Assembly: GCA_050293885.1 (NCBI GenBank)
Contig: JBNKNO010000002.1
Coordinates: forward strand, 1-64,000
Direction of reading: 5' to 3'
Length of the DNA stretch: 64,000 bases
From: Nitrogeniibacter sp050293885
GTDB lineage: Bacteria; Pseudomonadota; Gammaproteobacteria; Burkholderiales; Rhodocyclaceae
The notes beneath the pieces were generated by a model, which saw only the letters and a program-made list of their open reading frames with translations, was not told the origin of the DNA and did not search any database. Both the position numbers and the translations under genes were made by a program. This document shows positions 35,680 to 44,322 of the stretch, piece by piece. Numbering within the stretch: position 1 is the stretch's first letter; every line of letters starts with the position of its first letter.

Positions 35680-36681
35680 TCAATAGTCGTTCGGATCGAA
35701 GCCCGTTTCCTCGTAGATCGCTTCGATCAAGTCTTGCCCGATGCGGCGCGCCATGGCCTGATGCACCGGCAACAAGGCGCGTTTGAACGCTTCCCGCTCG
35801 GCCGGCGTCGGCACATGGATTTGCGTGGTGCCGGCAGCACGCACGGCGGCCAGCGCCTTGTCGTTCTCGGCCTTGGCAATGTGATTGGTGAACTCGGTCG
35901 CCTCGCGCATGGCGCGCTCAAGCGCCTTGCGCACATCGCCCGGCAAGCCGTCCCAGAATTTTGCGTTGGTGATCACCGCATACCCCAGATAACCGTGGTC
36001 GGTGATCGCCATATACTTCTGCACCTCGTTCATGTGCTGGGTGAAGAAGTTCGAGTGCGGATTCTCGGTGCCATCCACCACATGCGCCGCCAGCGCCTTG
36101 TATACCTCCGAAAACGCCGTCACCCGCGGCAGCGCGCCGAGCGAGCGCATCTGCGCATCGAGCACCTTCGACGACTGAATGCGCATGGTCAGCCCGCGCA
36201 GATCCGCCGGGGTGCGAATCGGCACATTGGCGGAGAAGGACTTGAAGCCGTTGTCCCAGAACGCCAGCCCCTTGATGCCCCGCGGTTCGAGCGCCTCGAG
36301 CATGCGCGCGCCCAACGGGCCGCCCGTCACCTTGTGCAGATCGGCATAGCTGTCGAAGATGTACGGCAAATCAAACACTTCAAAGGCGCGCACACCGAGC
36401 GGACCGAACTTGGCCAGCGAAGGCGCAATGAACTCGACGGCGCCCAACTGAAGGGCCTCCATCTCTTCCTTGTCCTTGTAGAGAGTGCTGTTCGGATACA
36501 CCTCGACGCGCACCCGCCCGTCCGAGTACTTCTGCGCCAGTTCGGCAAACTTCAGCGCCCCCATTCCCTTGGGGGTGTTGGGTGCGACCACATGGCTGAA
36601 CTTGACCACCATGGGTTCGGCGGCCCCGGCCATCCAACTCGCCCCCATCAGCAAGGCGACAAGCCATACGCGCAGCGTCAT
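35680..36681 (-). CDS. dctP: TRAP transporter solute-binding protein (DctP family)
   Basis: Periplasmic substrate-binding protein, 333 residues from the ATG at 36681 with GGAGGAGA seven bases upstream. Signal peptide 1-21 (ALLMGASWMAGA). Family blocks: VVAPNTPKGMGALKFAELAQ (20 residues), GLTMRIQSSKVLDAQ and DGTENPHSNFF; the arginine in the third-helix region (MRIQ) binds the substrate carboxylate. C4-dicarboxylates are the likely ligand because dctS and dctR are divergent next to it. The membrane subunits dctQ and dctM are not present; ndk follows. Confidence 0.88.
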   Translation of the reverse strand: MTLRVWLVALLMGASWMAGAAEPMVVKFSHVVAPNTPKGMGALKFAELAQKYSDGRVRVEVYPNSTLYKDKEEMEALQLGAVEFIAPSLAKFGPLGVRAFEVFDLPYIFDSYADLHKVTGGPLGARMLEALEPRGIKGLAFWDNGFKSFSANVPIRTPADLRGLTMRIQSSKVLDAQMRSLGALPRVTAFSEVYKALAAHVVDGTENPHSNFFTQHMNEVQKYMAITDHGYLGYAVITNAKFWDGLPGDVRKALERAMREATEFTNHIAKAENDKALAAVRAAGTTQIHVPTPAEREAFKRALLPVHQAMARRIGQDLIEAIYEETGFDPNDY

Positions 36682-36791
36682 CGCGCCATCTCCTCCAGTC
36701 ATGTCGTTGTTATCCGCAATATCGCCGGCACCGCAAAGCGGGCATGATGAGGCCTGTCCGCCTCCGCCGATCATCGAGAAACCCCGCCCCG

Positions 36792-38762
36792 ATGCCCGAA
36801 ACCGACCATCGTTTCTACGCTACCACACCCGCCTGGTACTGGCGCCTGCCCTCGGTCACCCTCGGGCTGATGATCATCGGCATCGTCGCGCTGGTGTGGA
36901 TGACGCGCCACTTCGACGACGAAAAACAGCACGAGACGCTCATCAACGACGTGCTGTGGATGGAGCAGGATCTACGCTTCCGGCTCGATCGCAACGAGGA
37001 GTATCTCGGCCAGATCGGCCCCGCGCTACTGTCCGAAAACGAAGTCAGCGTGCAAACCGATGCACGTCTCAACCAGCTGCTCAAGCCGGACAGCGGCCTG
37101 GTGCAGATTCTGTGGCTGGACGCGAACGGGAAGATCGTTGGCGGTCGTCCCTATGCAACGGAAGACGTCACAGTGGGCGAGACCCGTGGCGCCCTGCCCT
37201 CGCACGAAACCTCGCGTCTTGCGCAAGCGGTCGGCCGGCCGGTGTATGGCGCCGCCTACCCCGTCCTCGGCGACAAATGGCGCTTCAACGTTCACGTGCC
37301 GGTATTCATCAGCAGCCGCCATGTCGGCACCATGGTGGGCGTGTACTCGCTGCAGCAACTGGTGGTGCGCGAACTGCCCTGGTGGTTCTCGGAACGCTAC
37401 CGGGTCAGCGTGCACGATGCCGACGGCAACGAGATTGCCACCAAATCCAAGGTTGAAGCATCCGCCAGCCACCAGCAATACACCATCCCCTTCGACCCGC
37501 CCGGCTACGGCCTGACCCTCAACGTCACCGCTTACCAGACCCCCACCCGCTGGGTGCCGGTGCTGATCATCAGTGCGCTGGTGTTGCTCGGCGGCGTCAT
37601 CGTATGGAGCCTGTGGCAACTGCGCCGCCACACCGTCGGCCGACAAAAGGCGGAAATGGCCGTGCGCGAGCAGATGTCCTACCGCCGCGCGATGGAAGCG
37701 TCGCTGCTGACCGGCCTGCGCGCCCGCGACATGGAAGGCCGCATCACCTTCGTGAACCCCGCCTTCTGCCGCATGACCGGCTATAGCGAAGCCGAATTGA
37801 TGGGTGCCGCCCCGCCCATGCCCTATTGGGATCCACAGAACATCGAAGGCACGTACGCCATTCACGACGAAATTCTGGCCGGCGGCGCGCCACGCGAAGG
37901 CGTGGAACTGCGCTTTCGCCACAAGGACGGCCACATGATCGACACGCTCATCTTCGAGGCGCCGCTGATCGATGCCAACGGCACCCAGACCGGCTGGATG
38001 GGTTCCTTTCTCGACATCACCTCGCAAAAACGGGCAGAAGCCCTCGCGCGCCAGCAGGAAGACCGGCTGCAAGCCACCTCGCGCCTGATCACCATGGGCG
38101 AAATGGCCTCGACCCTTGCGCACGAACTCAACCAGCCGCTGGCGGCCATCTCCAGTTACAGTTCCGGCTGTCTCAATCAGCTCGACAAGCCGCTCTCCGA
38201 CCCCGGCGAGCTGCGCGATATCATCGGCAAGATCACCCGCCAGGCGCGTCGCGCGGGTGACATCATCCGCCGTGTGCATGATTTTGTCCGCCGCAGCGAA
38301 CCGAAGCGCGAAACCTTCGATCTGAACACCGTGATCACCGACGCCGTCGGCCTGATCGACCCGGACGCGCGCAAACGCGTGGTGCAACTCGACACCCGCC
38401 TCGCCACCGACGCGCTGCCGGTCAATGCCGACCCGGTGATGCTCGAACAGGTCGCGGTCAACCTCATCCGCAACGGCATGGACGCCATGCGCGATGTCAC
38501 CGACCGGCCGCGCATCATTCGCATCGAGACCTGCCGCGACGGCGGGCAAGTCCACCTGCGCGTCACCGACGCCGGGCGCGGCATCGATCCGGAGGCGGCG
38601 GCCCGCATTTTCGACCCCTTCTTTACCACCAAGGACGAAGGCATGGGCATGGGCCTGAACATCTGCCGTTCGATTGCCGAACTGCACGGCGGCCGCCTGA
38701 GTTTCGAGCCCAGCCCCGACGGTGGTACGATTTTCACCTTCTCGCTGCCCACCGCGTCATGA
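36792..38762 (+). CDS. dctS: Sensor histidine kinase, DctS-like
   Basis: 656-residue inner-membrane kinase. Helix 1 at about 22-41, a periplasmic sensor domain of about 220 residues, helix 2 near 258-278, a PAS domain (LLTGLRARDMEGRITFVNPA, then CRMTGYSEAELMG), HisKA with phospho-accepting H444 in AHELNQPL, and a HATPase with DAGRGI and GMGMGLNIC. The start at 36792 is the first ATG near the hydrophobic helix. The arrangement dctP divergent from dctS-dctR resembles the Rhodobacter dicarboxylate system, suggesting dicarboxylate sensing. Overlaps the regulator gene by 4 bp. Confidence 0.85.
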   Translation: MPETDHRFYATTPAWYWRLPSVTLGLMIIGIVALVWMTRHFDDEKQHETLINDVLWMEQDLRFRLDRNEEYLGQIGPALLSENEVSVQTDARLNQLLKPDSGLVQILWLDANGKIVGGRPYATEDVTVGETRGALPSHETSRLAQAVGRPVYGAAYPVLGDKWRFNVHVPVFISSRHVGTMVGVYSLQQLVVRELPWWFSERYRVSVHDADGNEIATKSKVEASASHQQYTIPFDPPGYGLTLNVTAYQTPTRWVPVLIISALVLLGGVIVWSLWQLRRHTVGRQKAEMAVREQMSYRRAMEASLLTGLRARDMEGRITFVNPAFCRMTGYSEAELMGAAPPMPYWDPQNIEGTYAIHDEILAGGAPREGVELRFRHKDGHMIDTLIFEAPLIDANGTQTGWMGSFLDITSQKRAEALARQQEDRLQATSRLITMGEMASTLAHELNQPLAAISSYSSGCLNQLDKPLSDPGELRDIIGKITRQARRAGDIIRRVHDFVRRSEPKRETFDLNTVITDAVGLIDPDARKRVVQLDTRLATDALPVNADPVMLEQVAVNLIRNGMDAMRDVTDRPRIIRIETCRDGGQVHLRVTDAGRGIDPEAAARIFDPFFTTKDEGMGMGLNICRSIAELHGGRLSFEPSPDGGTIFTFSLPTAS

Positions 38763-39400
38763 CCGACACCACCACCGCTCTCACGCACATCGTCGATGAC
38801 GACGAAGCCATCCGCGACGCCCTGTCCTGGCTGTTTCGCACCCGCGATGTGCCCTGTGCCACCTGGGAATCGGCCGAAGCCTTTCTCGAGGCCTGGCAGC
38901 CGGACTGGCGCGGCTGCATCGTCATGGACATCCGCATGGGCGGCATGAGCGGGCTCGATTGCTCGAACGAACTGCGTCGCCGCGGCAGTCGGCTGCCGAT
39001 CGTTTTCATCACCGGCCACGGCGACGTCCCGATGGCCGTCAGCGCACTCAAACGCGGCGCCTTCGATTTCGTCGAAAAACCCTTCGACGACAACGCCCTG
39101 GTCGACATCGTGCAATCCGCGTTGGCCGAAGACGCCCGCCTCGCGGCCCAGCGCACCACCCAACACGACGTCGCCCAACGCCTCGAACAACTCACCACCC
39201 GCGAGCGCGAAGTCATGGGCCTGATTCTGGCCGGCAAGTTCAACAAGGTAATTGCGGACGAGCTGAACATCTCGATGCGCACCGTCGAAGTCCATCGTGC
39301 GCGGGTATTCGATAAGATGGGCGTACGCTCGGCGGTCGAACTGGCCCAGCATCTGACCCTCGCCGGGCTCTACAAAAGCGTCTCGCCCGACGCGGAATAG
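38759..39400 (+). CDS. dctR: FixJ/NarL-type response regulator, DctR-like
   Basis: 213 residues: receiver domain with phospho-acceptor D57 in VMDIRMGGMSG, conserved threonine in FITGHGDVPMA and lysine in FVEKPFD, then a LuxR-type HTH (LTTREREVMGLILAGKFNKV, 20 residues). Coupled to the kinase by a 4-bp overlap. Its last 31 bp overlap the 3' end of tilS on the other strand. Confidence 0.9.
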   Translation: MTDTTTALTHIVDDDEAIRDALSWLFRTRDVPCATWESAEAFLEAWQPDWRGCIVMDIRMGGMSGLDCSNELRRRGSRLPIVFITGHGDVPMAVSALKRGAFDFVEKPFDDNALVDIVQSALAEDARLAAQRTTQHDVAQRLEQLTTREREVMGLILAGKFNKVIADELNISMRTVEVHRARVFDKMGVRSAVELAQHLTLAGLYKSVSPDAE

Positions 39401-40752
39401 ACCGCGGGCCGCTCCCATGCGAGCACCCAGCCGGGTGCGCCGGGCGAACATTCAAAACCCGCAGCCACACCCACCCCGGCCATCCAGGCCACGACGCCGT
39501 CCACGCACAAGATCGGCAGCCGATCCCGCGCCACGGGCGACCAGCCGCACGCCTGCGCGAGCTTGCGCACCTCCTTGGGCGGGCGTCCCGGCAGCGCAAC
39601 GCGGCAGCCCGGCCAGCGCGCGCGCAGCTCACACGCCGACGCCTGTTCGATTCGCGCCGCGTCCACCCCCTGGCCAACGGCCTCGCGCACCACAATCCGC
39701 CCCTCGCCCCAGGGCTGCGGCGTCTCCGGCGCCCAGCGCACGGGCGAAGCCGGCACCGCGGGCAGCACCGGCGTGAGCCATGCGTGATCCCGATAGGCAT
39801 GCAGCACCGCCGCGCCCAGCGGCAAGCACAAGGGATGGTCGAGGCCGCAGTGATTGAACTGGCGCAGCGCCTCGTGCAGACGTGCTTCATCCGGCATCGC
39901 CAGGTGCATTCGCCCCAACTGCCAGCGCAGCAGATTGGCCTGTCGCGCCGGGCTCAGCGCCCGCAGCGCCGCACGCGCCATCGGTCGCTCGCCGCAAACC
40001 ACGGCATCTTGCGCCGCCAGCTCGTCAAGCAATTGCGCCGCCTCGGCAAAACGCCCCGCCGCGCGCGCCAGCGTCTGGTCCACGCCGGCGAAGCGCTCCC
40101 GGATACGCGGCAACACCGCGTGGCGCAGAAAATTGCGCGAAAAACGCAGTTCGGCATTGCTCTCGTCCTCGACCCAGTCCAGACCGGCGGCACGCGCCGC
40201 CTGTTCCAACTGCGCCCGCGACAACGCCAGCAAAGGCCGCAGCCGCCCCGGCCTGCCATGGCCCGCATCGACGCGCGCCATGGCCGCCGCACCATGCACC
40301 CCGGCGCCGCGAAACAAGCGGAACAACACCGATTCGGCCTGATCGTCACGATGATGCGCGGTCACCCACCAATCGGCAGGGGCGTCCATCCAGGCCGCGT
40401 GGCGCAAGCGGCGCGCGGCCGCTTCCCAGCCTTCCTTGCCGAGCGGTTCCACGTGCACACGCGTGACCGCCAATGGCACCTCGAGCACGGCACACTGCTG
40501 CGCGCAATGCGCGGCCCAGGCATCCGCGTTGGGGCTCAGTCCATGATGGACATGGTGGGCCTGCAGCCGAAACGAAAAACGCTCGCGCAAAGGCGCGAGC
40601 GCATGCAGCAATACGATGGAATCGAGCCCGCCGCTCAGACCGAGCAACAGGCACTGGCCAGGCGCAACCGCGGCCTCGGCCAGCACATCCGCCACCCGCT
40701 CCCGGATGGCGGCCAAGGCGTCAGCTGGCCGCTGCGTCCTTGAACTTGCCAT
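39370..40752 (-). CDS. tilS: tRNA(Ile)-lysidine synthase
   Basis: Converts C34 of tRNA-Ile2 (CAU) to lysidine; essential for reading AUA. 460 residues; PP-loop ATPase motif SGGLDS at 40-45 and HHVHHG soon after. The C-terminal substrate-binding domains are present. The ATG at 40752 overlaps accA by 32 bp; a later start is possible but would shorten the N-terminus to the motif. Confidence 0.93.
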   Translation of the reverse strand: MASSRTQRPADALAAIRERVADVLAEAAVAPGQCLLLGLSGGLDSIVLLHALAPLRERFSFRLQAHHVHHGLSPNADAWAAHCAQQCAVLEVPLAVTRVHVEPLGKEGWEAAARRLRHAAWMDAPADWWVTAHHRDDQAESVLFRLFRGAGVHGAAAMARVDAGHGRPGRLRPLLALSRAQLEQAARAAGLDWVEDESNAELRFSRNFLRHAVLPRIRERFAGVDQTLARAAGRFAEAAQLLDELAAQDAVVCGERPMARAALRALSPARQANLLRWQLGRMHLAMPDEARLHEALRQFNHCGLDHPLCLPLGAAVLHAYRDHAWLTPVLPAVPASPVRWAPETPQPWGEGRIVVREAVGQGVDAARIEQASACELRARWPGCRVALPGRPPKEVRKLAQACGWSPVARDRLPILCVDGVVAWMAGVGVAAGFECSPGAPGWVLAWERPAVYSASGETLL

Positions 40753-41689
40753 AACTCATCAGACGCTCATAGCGTTTCTCGACGAGCTTGGAGGCCGGCA
40801 GATCGGCGAGCACGCGCAAGGCGTCGGCCAGCGTGCGCTTGAGCGTCTGCGCCATCGCCAGATGGTTGCGATGGGCGCCACCGCAGGGCTCGTTGATGAT
40901 CTTGTCCACCAGCCCCAGCGACTTGAGCCGTGCCGCCGTGATGCCCATGGCCTCGGCCGCGACACTGGCCTGATCGGCGCTCTTCCACAGGATGGAGGCA
41001 CACCCCTCGGGTGAAATCACCGAATAGGTCGAGTATTGCAGCATGAACAGTTGGTCGGCCACCGCAATGGCCAGCGCACCGCCCGAACCGCCTTCGCCGA
41101 TCACCGTCGAGATGATGGGGACGGTCAATTCGGCCATGGCATACAGGTTGTGGCCGATGGCCTCGGACTGCCCGCGCTCTTCCGCGCCGATGCCCGGGTA
41201 GGCCCCCGGCGTATCCACGAAGGTGAACACCGGCAGGTTGAACTTCTCGGCGGTGCGCATCAGACGCAGCGCTTTTCGATAGCCCTCCGGACGCGGCATG
41301 CCGAAATTGCGCAGGATCTTTTCCTTGGTATCGCGCCCTTTCTGATGGCCGATCACCACGCACGATTGCCCGTTGAAGCGGGCCAGTCCACCGACAATCG
41401 CGCGGTCGTCGGCAAACGCCCGATCACCGTGCAGCTCCTGGAAGTCGGTGAACATGTGTTCCACGTAATCCAGCGTGTAGGGCCGCTGCGGATGACGCGC
41501 CACCTGGGCCATCTGCCAGGGCGTGAGCTTGCCGTACAAATCCTTGGTCAGCGTCTGGCTCTTGGCCTCCAGGCGCTTGATCTCTTCCGAGATATCGACA
41601 GCCGAATCGTCCTGCGCGAACCGTAGCTGGTCGATTTTGCCTTCAAGCTCGGCAATGGGCTGCTCAAAATCGAGGAAAGTGGTCTTCAT
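40721..41689 (-). CDS. accA: Acetyl-CoA carboxylase carboxyltransferase subunit alpha
   Basis: Forms the carboxyltransferase with AccD to make malonyl-CoA. 322 residues from the ATG at 41689 (MKTTFLDFEQPIAELE aligns with the family start); an in-frame ATG four codons upstream is also possible. Conserved blocks: RHPQRPYTLDYV, GDRAFADD, and GEGGSGGALA in the CoA-binding region. Confidence 0.97.
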   Translation of the reverse strand: MKTTFLDFEQPIAELEGKIDQLRFAQDDSAVDISEEIKRLEAKSQTLTKDLYGKLTPWQMAQVARHPQRPYTLDYVEHMFTDFQELHGDRAFADDRAIVGGLARFNGQSCVVIGHQKGRDTKEKILRNFGMPRPEGYRKALRLMRTAEKFNLPVFTFVDTPGAYPGIGAEERGQSEAIGHNLYAMAELTVPIISTVIGEGGSGGALAIAVADQLFMLQYSTYSVISPEGCASILWKSADQASVAAEAMGITAARLKSLGLVDKIINEPCGGAHRNHLAMAQTLKRTLADALRVLADLPASKLVEKRYERLMSYGKFKDAAAS

Positions 41690-41849
41690 CGAATCCGTCA
41701 ATCTGTCAGAAAAGGCCCGTATTGTACCCCGTCACCCCATCGACGAAATCAACATTCACCCAACGCGCCGGCAGCCAAAAGACATTCCTCGTGTTTTCAA
41801 CCGGTTGAAGCAGGACATGCGCCCGCGGCCATGCGCGCACACCGGCCGG

Positions 41850-41878
41850 TTGACTTTCGGACCGATTGGTACACAATT
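41850..41878 (+). promoter_or_regulatory. tetR promoter with operator-like half-palindrome
   Basis: TTGACT (-35, 41850-41855) is 17 bp from an ACAATT -10-like element. Between them lies GGACCGATTGGTAC (41859-41872), matching the perfect palindrome found before the next gene (GGACCG-CT-CGGTCC). This location suits autorepression. Confidence 0.55.
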
Positions 41879-41884
41879 CGGAAC

Positions 41885-42472
41885 ATGACACACGGACGCC
41901 CCCTTGGCTTCGACCCCGCCCTCGCGCTGCAGCAAGCCGCCGAGGTGTTTTGGCAACACGGCTACGAAGCGACCTCGCTGCAGGATCTGCTGGCCGCAAT
42001 GGGCATCTCGAAGAGCAGCTTCTACCAGGCATTCGACAGCAAGCATGCGCTGTTTACCCGCGCGCTCGACTGGTTTCGCGAGCGCCAGGTGGGGCAGATG
42101 CGCGGTGCGCTGTCCGCATGTGCCTCACCGCGGGCGTTCATTGCCGCCGTGCTGCGCTCGACCGCCGACGAAGCCACCGGCTCACAGCCGCGCAAGGGCT
42201 GTCTGATCATGAACACCGCCACCGAATTCGCCGGCCGCGACCTACTCATCGCGGAACGCGTCGACAACAGCACACGCGCCTTTGCCGCGGTATTCGAAGA
42301 CGCCGTCCGTCAGGCTCAACAAGCGGGCGAAATCGCCCCCGCAAAAGACGCAGCGGCGCTGGCCCGCTTCATCGTCACCACCATGAGCGGCCTGCGAACC
42401 ATGGCCAAGGCCGGCATGCCGGCGGCCGCCATCGAAGAAGTCGCCGAGGTCGCCCTGTCGGCACTCGACTAA
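41885..42472 (+). CDS. TetR/AcrR family transcriptional regulator
   Basis: 195 residues from the ATG at 41885. N-terminal HTH of the family: AAEVFWQHGYEATSLQDLLA (20 residues) then GISKSSFYQAFDSKHALF. The C-terminal ligand-binding region has one conserved cysteine segment (RKGCLIMNTATEFA), seen in the YxaF/LmrA-like subgroup. It precedes an AhpD-like gene by 52 bp, with matching operators before both, so it likely represses itself and that gene. The inducer is unknown; an electrophile or oxidant is plausible. Confidence 0.9.
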   Translation: MTHGRPLGFDPALALQQAAEVFWQHGYEATSLQDLLAAMGISKSSFYQAFDSKHALFTRALDWFRERQVGQMRGALSACASPRAFIAAVLRSTADEATGSQPRKGCLIMNTATEFAGRDLLIAERVDNSTRAFAAVFEDAVRQAQQAGEIAPAKDAAALARFIVTTMSGLRTMAKAGMPAAAIEEVAEVALSALD

Positions 42473-42488
42473 TTTTTTTGCCAGTTTT

Positions 42489-42502
42489 GGACCGCTCGGT
42501 CC
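42489..42502. promoter_or_regulatory. Palindromic TetR-type operator before the AhpD-like gene
   Basis: GGACCG-CT-CGGTCC has perfect 6-bp arms and lies between tetR and the AhpD-like gene. The same GGACCG half-site and spacing occur in the tetR promoter. Confidence 0.6.
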
Positions 42503-42524
42503 CAAATAACGAATGGAGAACACC

Positions 42525-43103
42525 ATGCTTGCCGAACACACCCTGCAACTCCCGGCCCTGACCATCGACACCGCCGCGCCGAAAGGCAAGGCCCTGCTCG
42601 AGCAGGCACAAAAGAATCTCGGCTTCGTCCCCAACATGTACGCCGGCATGGTCAATTCGCCGGGCTATCTGGAGGCTTACCTGACGGGCTACGCGTCCTT
42701 CCGCGCCGACTCCGGGTTTACGCCGCCGGAGCAGGAAGTCGTGTTTCTCGTCATCAGTCGCGAAAACGGATGCGAGTACTGCGTTGCCGCACACTCCTTC
42801 CTCGCCGACAAGAAATCCGGCCTCGACCCGGCGGTCACCGACGCGATCCGTGACGGCCGCGACATCGCCGACCAGAAGCTGGCCGCGCTGGCCGCGTTCA
42901 CACGCACCTTGCACCACACGCGGGGCCTCCCAAGCAAGGCCGAGGTCGCCGCTTTTCTTGCGGCCGGCTATTCGGAACGCCACATCCTCGATATCGTCCT
43001 CGCGCTCGCCGTCAAGACACTGAGCAACTACGCCAATCACTTGTTCCACACCCCGCTCGACCCGGTATTTGCCGAGCGCGCGTGGCACGATCCGGCACGA
43101 TGA
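42525..43103 (+). CDS. AhpD-like carboxymuconolactone decarboxylase family protein
   Basis: 192-residue all-helical protein; start ATG at 42525 preceded by ATGGAGAA. The peroxidase-type active site E80-x2-C83-x2-C86-x3-H90 (ENGCEYCVAAH) is complete, so a thiol peroxidase or disulfide reductase activity is more likely than a decarboxylase. Predicted to be controlled by the TetR regulator upstream. Its physiological substrate is unknown. Confidence 0.88.
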   Translation: MLAEHTLQLPALTIDTAAPKGKALLEQAQKNLGFVPNMYAGMVNSPGYLEAYLTGYASFRADSGFTPPEQEVVFLVISRENGCEYCVAAHSFLADKKSGLDPAVTDAIRDGRDIADQKLAALAAFTRTLHHTRGLPSKAEVAAFLAAGYSERHILDIVLALAVKTLSNYANHLFHTPLDPVFAERAWHDPAR

Positions 43104-43133
43104 GCTGACATGGATTCGGGTCCGGGGACGCGC

Positions 43134-43790
43134 TCAGCCGCCGCTCACCAGCACCGGGCGAGCGCAGCGCGCGGCCGGATAACCGGCGGCACGCAGCGAT
43201 CGCCCCAGGGCACGATGGCTGCCGCAGGCGATGGGCGGCAGCCCGCCCATGGCAGCGAACAGCGACCGGCGAACGAAAATCGGGTGGGCATCATCGAGCC
43301 GGCAACGGCTGTGTGCGCCCAACCGGCGCCACAAGGAACGCAGGCGACGGAAACGCCCTTTGCCATAGCGCAGGTCGAGCCACCCCCATTCACAAGCGCA
43401 TTCGTCGAGCGTCGTCGTGACCAGCGCACCGATGCTGATCGGCAGCACGATACCCGGGCGGATCAGCAGCAGGAATTCACCGCGCGCCTGTGTGGCGAGC
43501 GCATTGACGCGCGTGTAGACCGGCCCATCGAGCTGCATGATGCGGCTTGCCGCAGACGCGGCCAACCGGGGCACATGCGCTGGCGGCAAGGCCGTCGACA
43601 CCAGCAGTTCGGCGCTACCGCGCAGGCCGGCCAACAATCGCAGCTGCATCGCCAAACGCCCCGCATCGTCCGCACCGGGCATCAGCACCGACACCGCCAG
43701 CGGCGACCCGTCGCGGCGACGAGACGGCGCCTCATCACCCCCGCGCACGGGATCGACGCCACTAGCGGGCAGATGATCGTTGGCATTCAT
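43134..43790 (-). CDS. Divergent GT2-like glycosyltransferase, possibly inactive
   Basis: 218 residues from the ATG at 43790 (GGGGAAA upstream). The pattern of the C-terminal half, including PIFVRRSLFAAMGGLPP and SLRAAGYPAARCARPVLVSG, resembles the small GT2-like transferases often annotated as selenodomain-associated transferase 2. The acidic metal-binding and catalytic positions of that group seem replaced: where relatives have GDQ and an ED pair, this protein shows DDAH and CGS. It may be non-catalytic. No signal peptide. An ECF-type promoter motif lies 25 bp upstream. Confidence 0.55.
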   Translation of the reverse strand: MNANDHLPASGVDPVRGGDEAPSRRRDGSPLAVSVLMPGADDAGRLAMQLRLLAGLRGSAELLVSTALPPAHVPRLAASAASRIMQLDGPVYTRVNALATQARGEFLLLIRPGIVLPISIGALVTTTLDECACEWGWLDLRYGKGRFRRLRSLWRRLGAHSRCRLDDAHPIFVRRSLFAAMGGLPPIACGSHRALGRSLRAAGYPAARCARPVLVSGG

Positions 43791-43814
43791 GACTTTCCCC
43801 GAGACGAACTTGAT

Positions 43815-43843
43815 TTAGTCGCGACCGCCTCCGTATTCCTTAC
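43815..43843 (-). promoter_or_regulatory. Putative ECF-sigma promoter for the GT2-like gene
   Basis: On the minus strand GTAAGGAAT, 13 nt, CGACTAA. The same bipartite motif with the same spacing occurs before the sigma operon and before the 129-residue secreted protein gene. Confidence 0.7.
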
Positions 43844-43892
43844 ACCCGAAGCCCGGATCACGTCGCAGAAGCAAATAAATGCACGTCCCGCC

Positions 43893-43921
43893 GTAAGAAA
43901 TGGCGGTACATCCACGACTAA
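43893..43921 (+). promoter_or_regulatory. Putative ECF-sigma promoter for the sigma operon
   Basis: GTAAGAAAT, 13 nt, CGACTAA, on the plus strand, 60 bp before the first ORF of the operon. It suggests that the sigma factor drives its own transcription. Confidence 0.7.
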
Positions 43922-43980
43922 CCGCTGACAGGTGCGCCGACTGCAGCCGGCCGGCGGACACTCGACACCAAGGGAAGACA

Positions 43981-44070
43981 ATGGGACTGATTGACCGATA
44001 TCACCACGACGCACGCACCGCCCAGCCGAGCGGCACGACCGAAAACGCGGTCGAGTCCGCGTTCGCGTGA
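43981..44070 (+). CDS. Candidate 29-residue small protein at head of sigma operon
   Basis: ATG at 43981 with AAGGGAAG seven bases upstream, 30 codons to TGA. The peptide MGLIDRYHHDARTAQPSG is followed by TTENAVESAFA. It is hydrophilic, with no signal. It ends 12 bp before nrtS. No family is recognised. The good ribosome site and position favour translation; it may be a leader peptide. Confidence 0.5.
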   Translation: MGLIDRYHHDARTAQPSGTTENAVESAFA

Positions 44071-44082
44071 GGCGTCGCCACC

Positions 44083-44322
44083 ATGTCAGCCATCCGGACA
44101 TTCATCGCCGTCTGCCGTCGTCGGGAAATCGTGCTCCCGGCGCTCAAGCTCGCCTTCGTCGTCGGCACGGTGCTCAACCTCATCAATCAAGGCAACACGT
44201 TGGCGAGCGGTTTGCCGGTTTCCTGGCCGCATCTCGCACTGAACTATCTGGTGCCATTTTGCGTGTCCACTTATAGCGCAGCCACCAACCAACTCCGCAT
44301 AGCCGAGAGGAGAGACGCATGA
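44083..44322 (+). CDS. nrtS: NrtS-like small membrane protein
   Basis: 79 residues with two hydrophobic helices (about 17-35 and 48-66). The segments ALKLAFVVGTVLNLINQG and NYLVPFCVSTYSA match the NrtS family, for which nitrate/nitrite transport has been reported in some bacteria. The stop overlaps the sigma-factor start by 4 bp. Its role next to a sigma factor is unclear; it might be a transporter, or a membrane part of the signalling unit. Confidence 0.7.
   Translation: MSAIRTFIAVCRRREIVLPALKLAFVVGTVLNLINQGNTLASGLPVSWPHLALNYLVPFCVSTYSAATNQLRIAERRDA

Noticed and set aside
37026..38687. 553-codon minus-strand frame under the sensor kinase
   Set aside because: The plus strand has PAS, HisKA and HATPase motifs in order; the minus frame has none.
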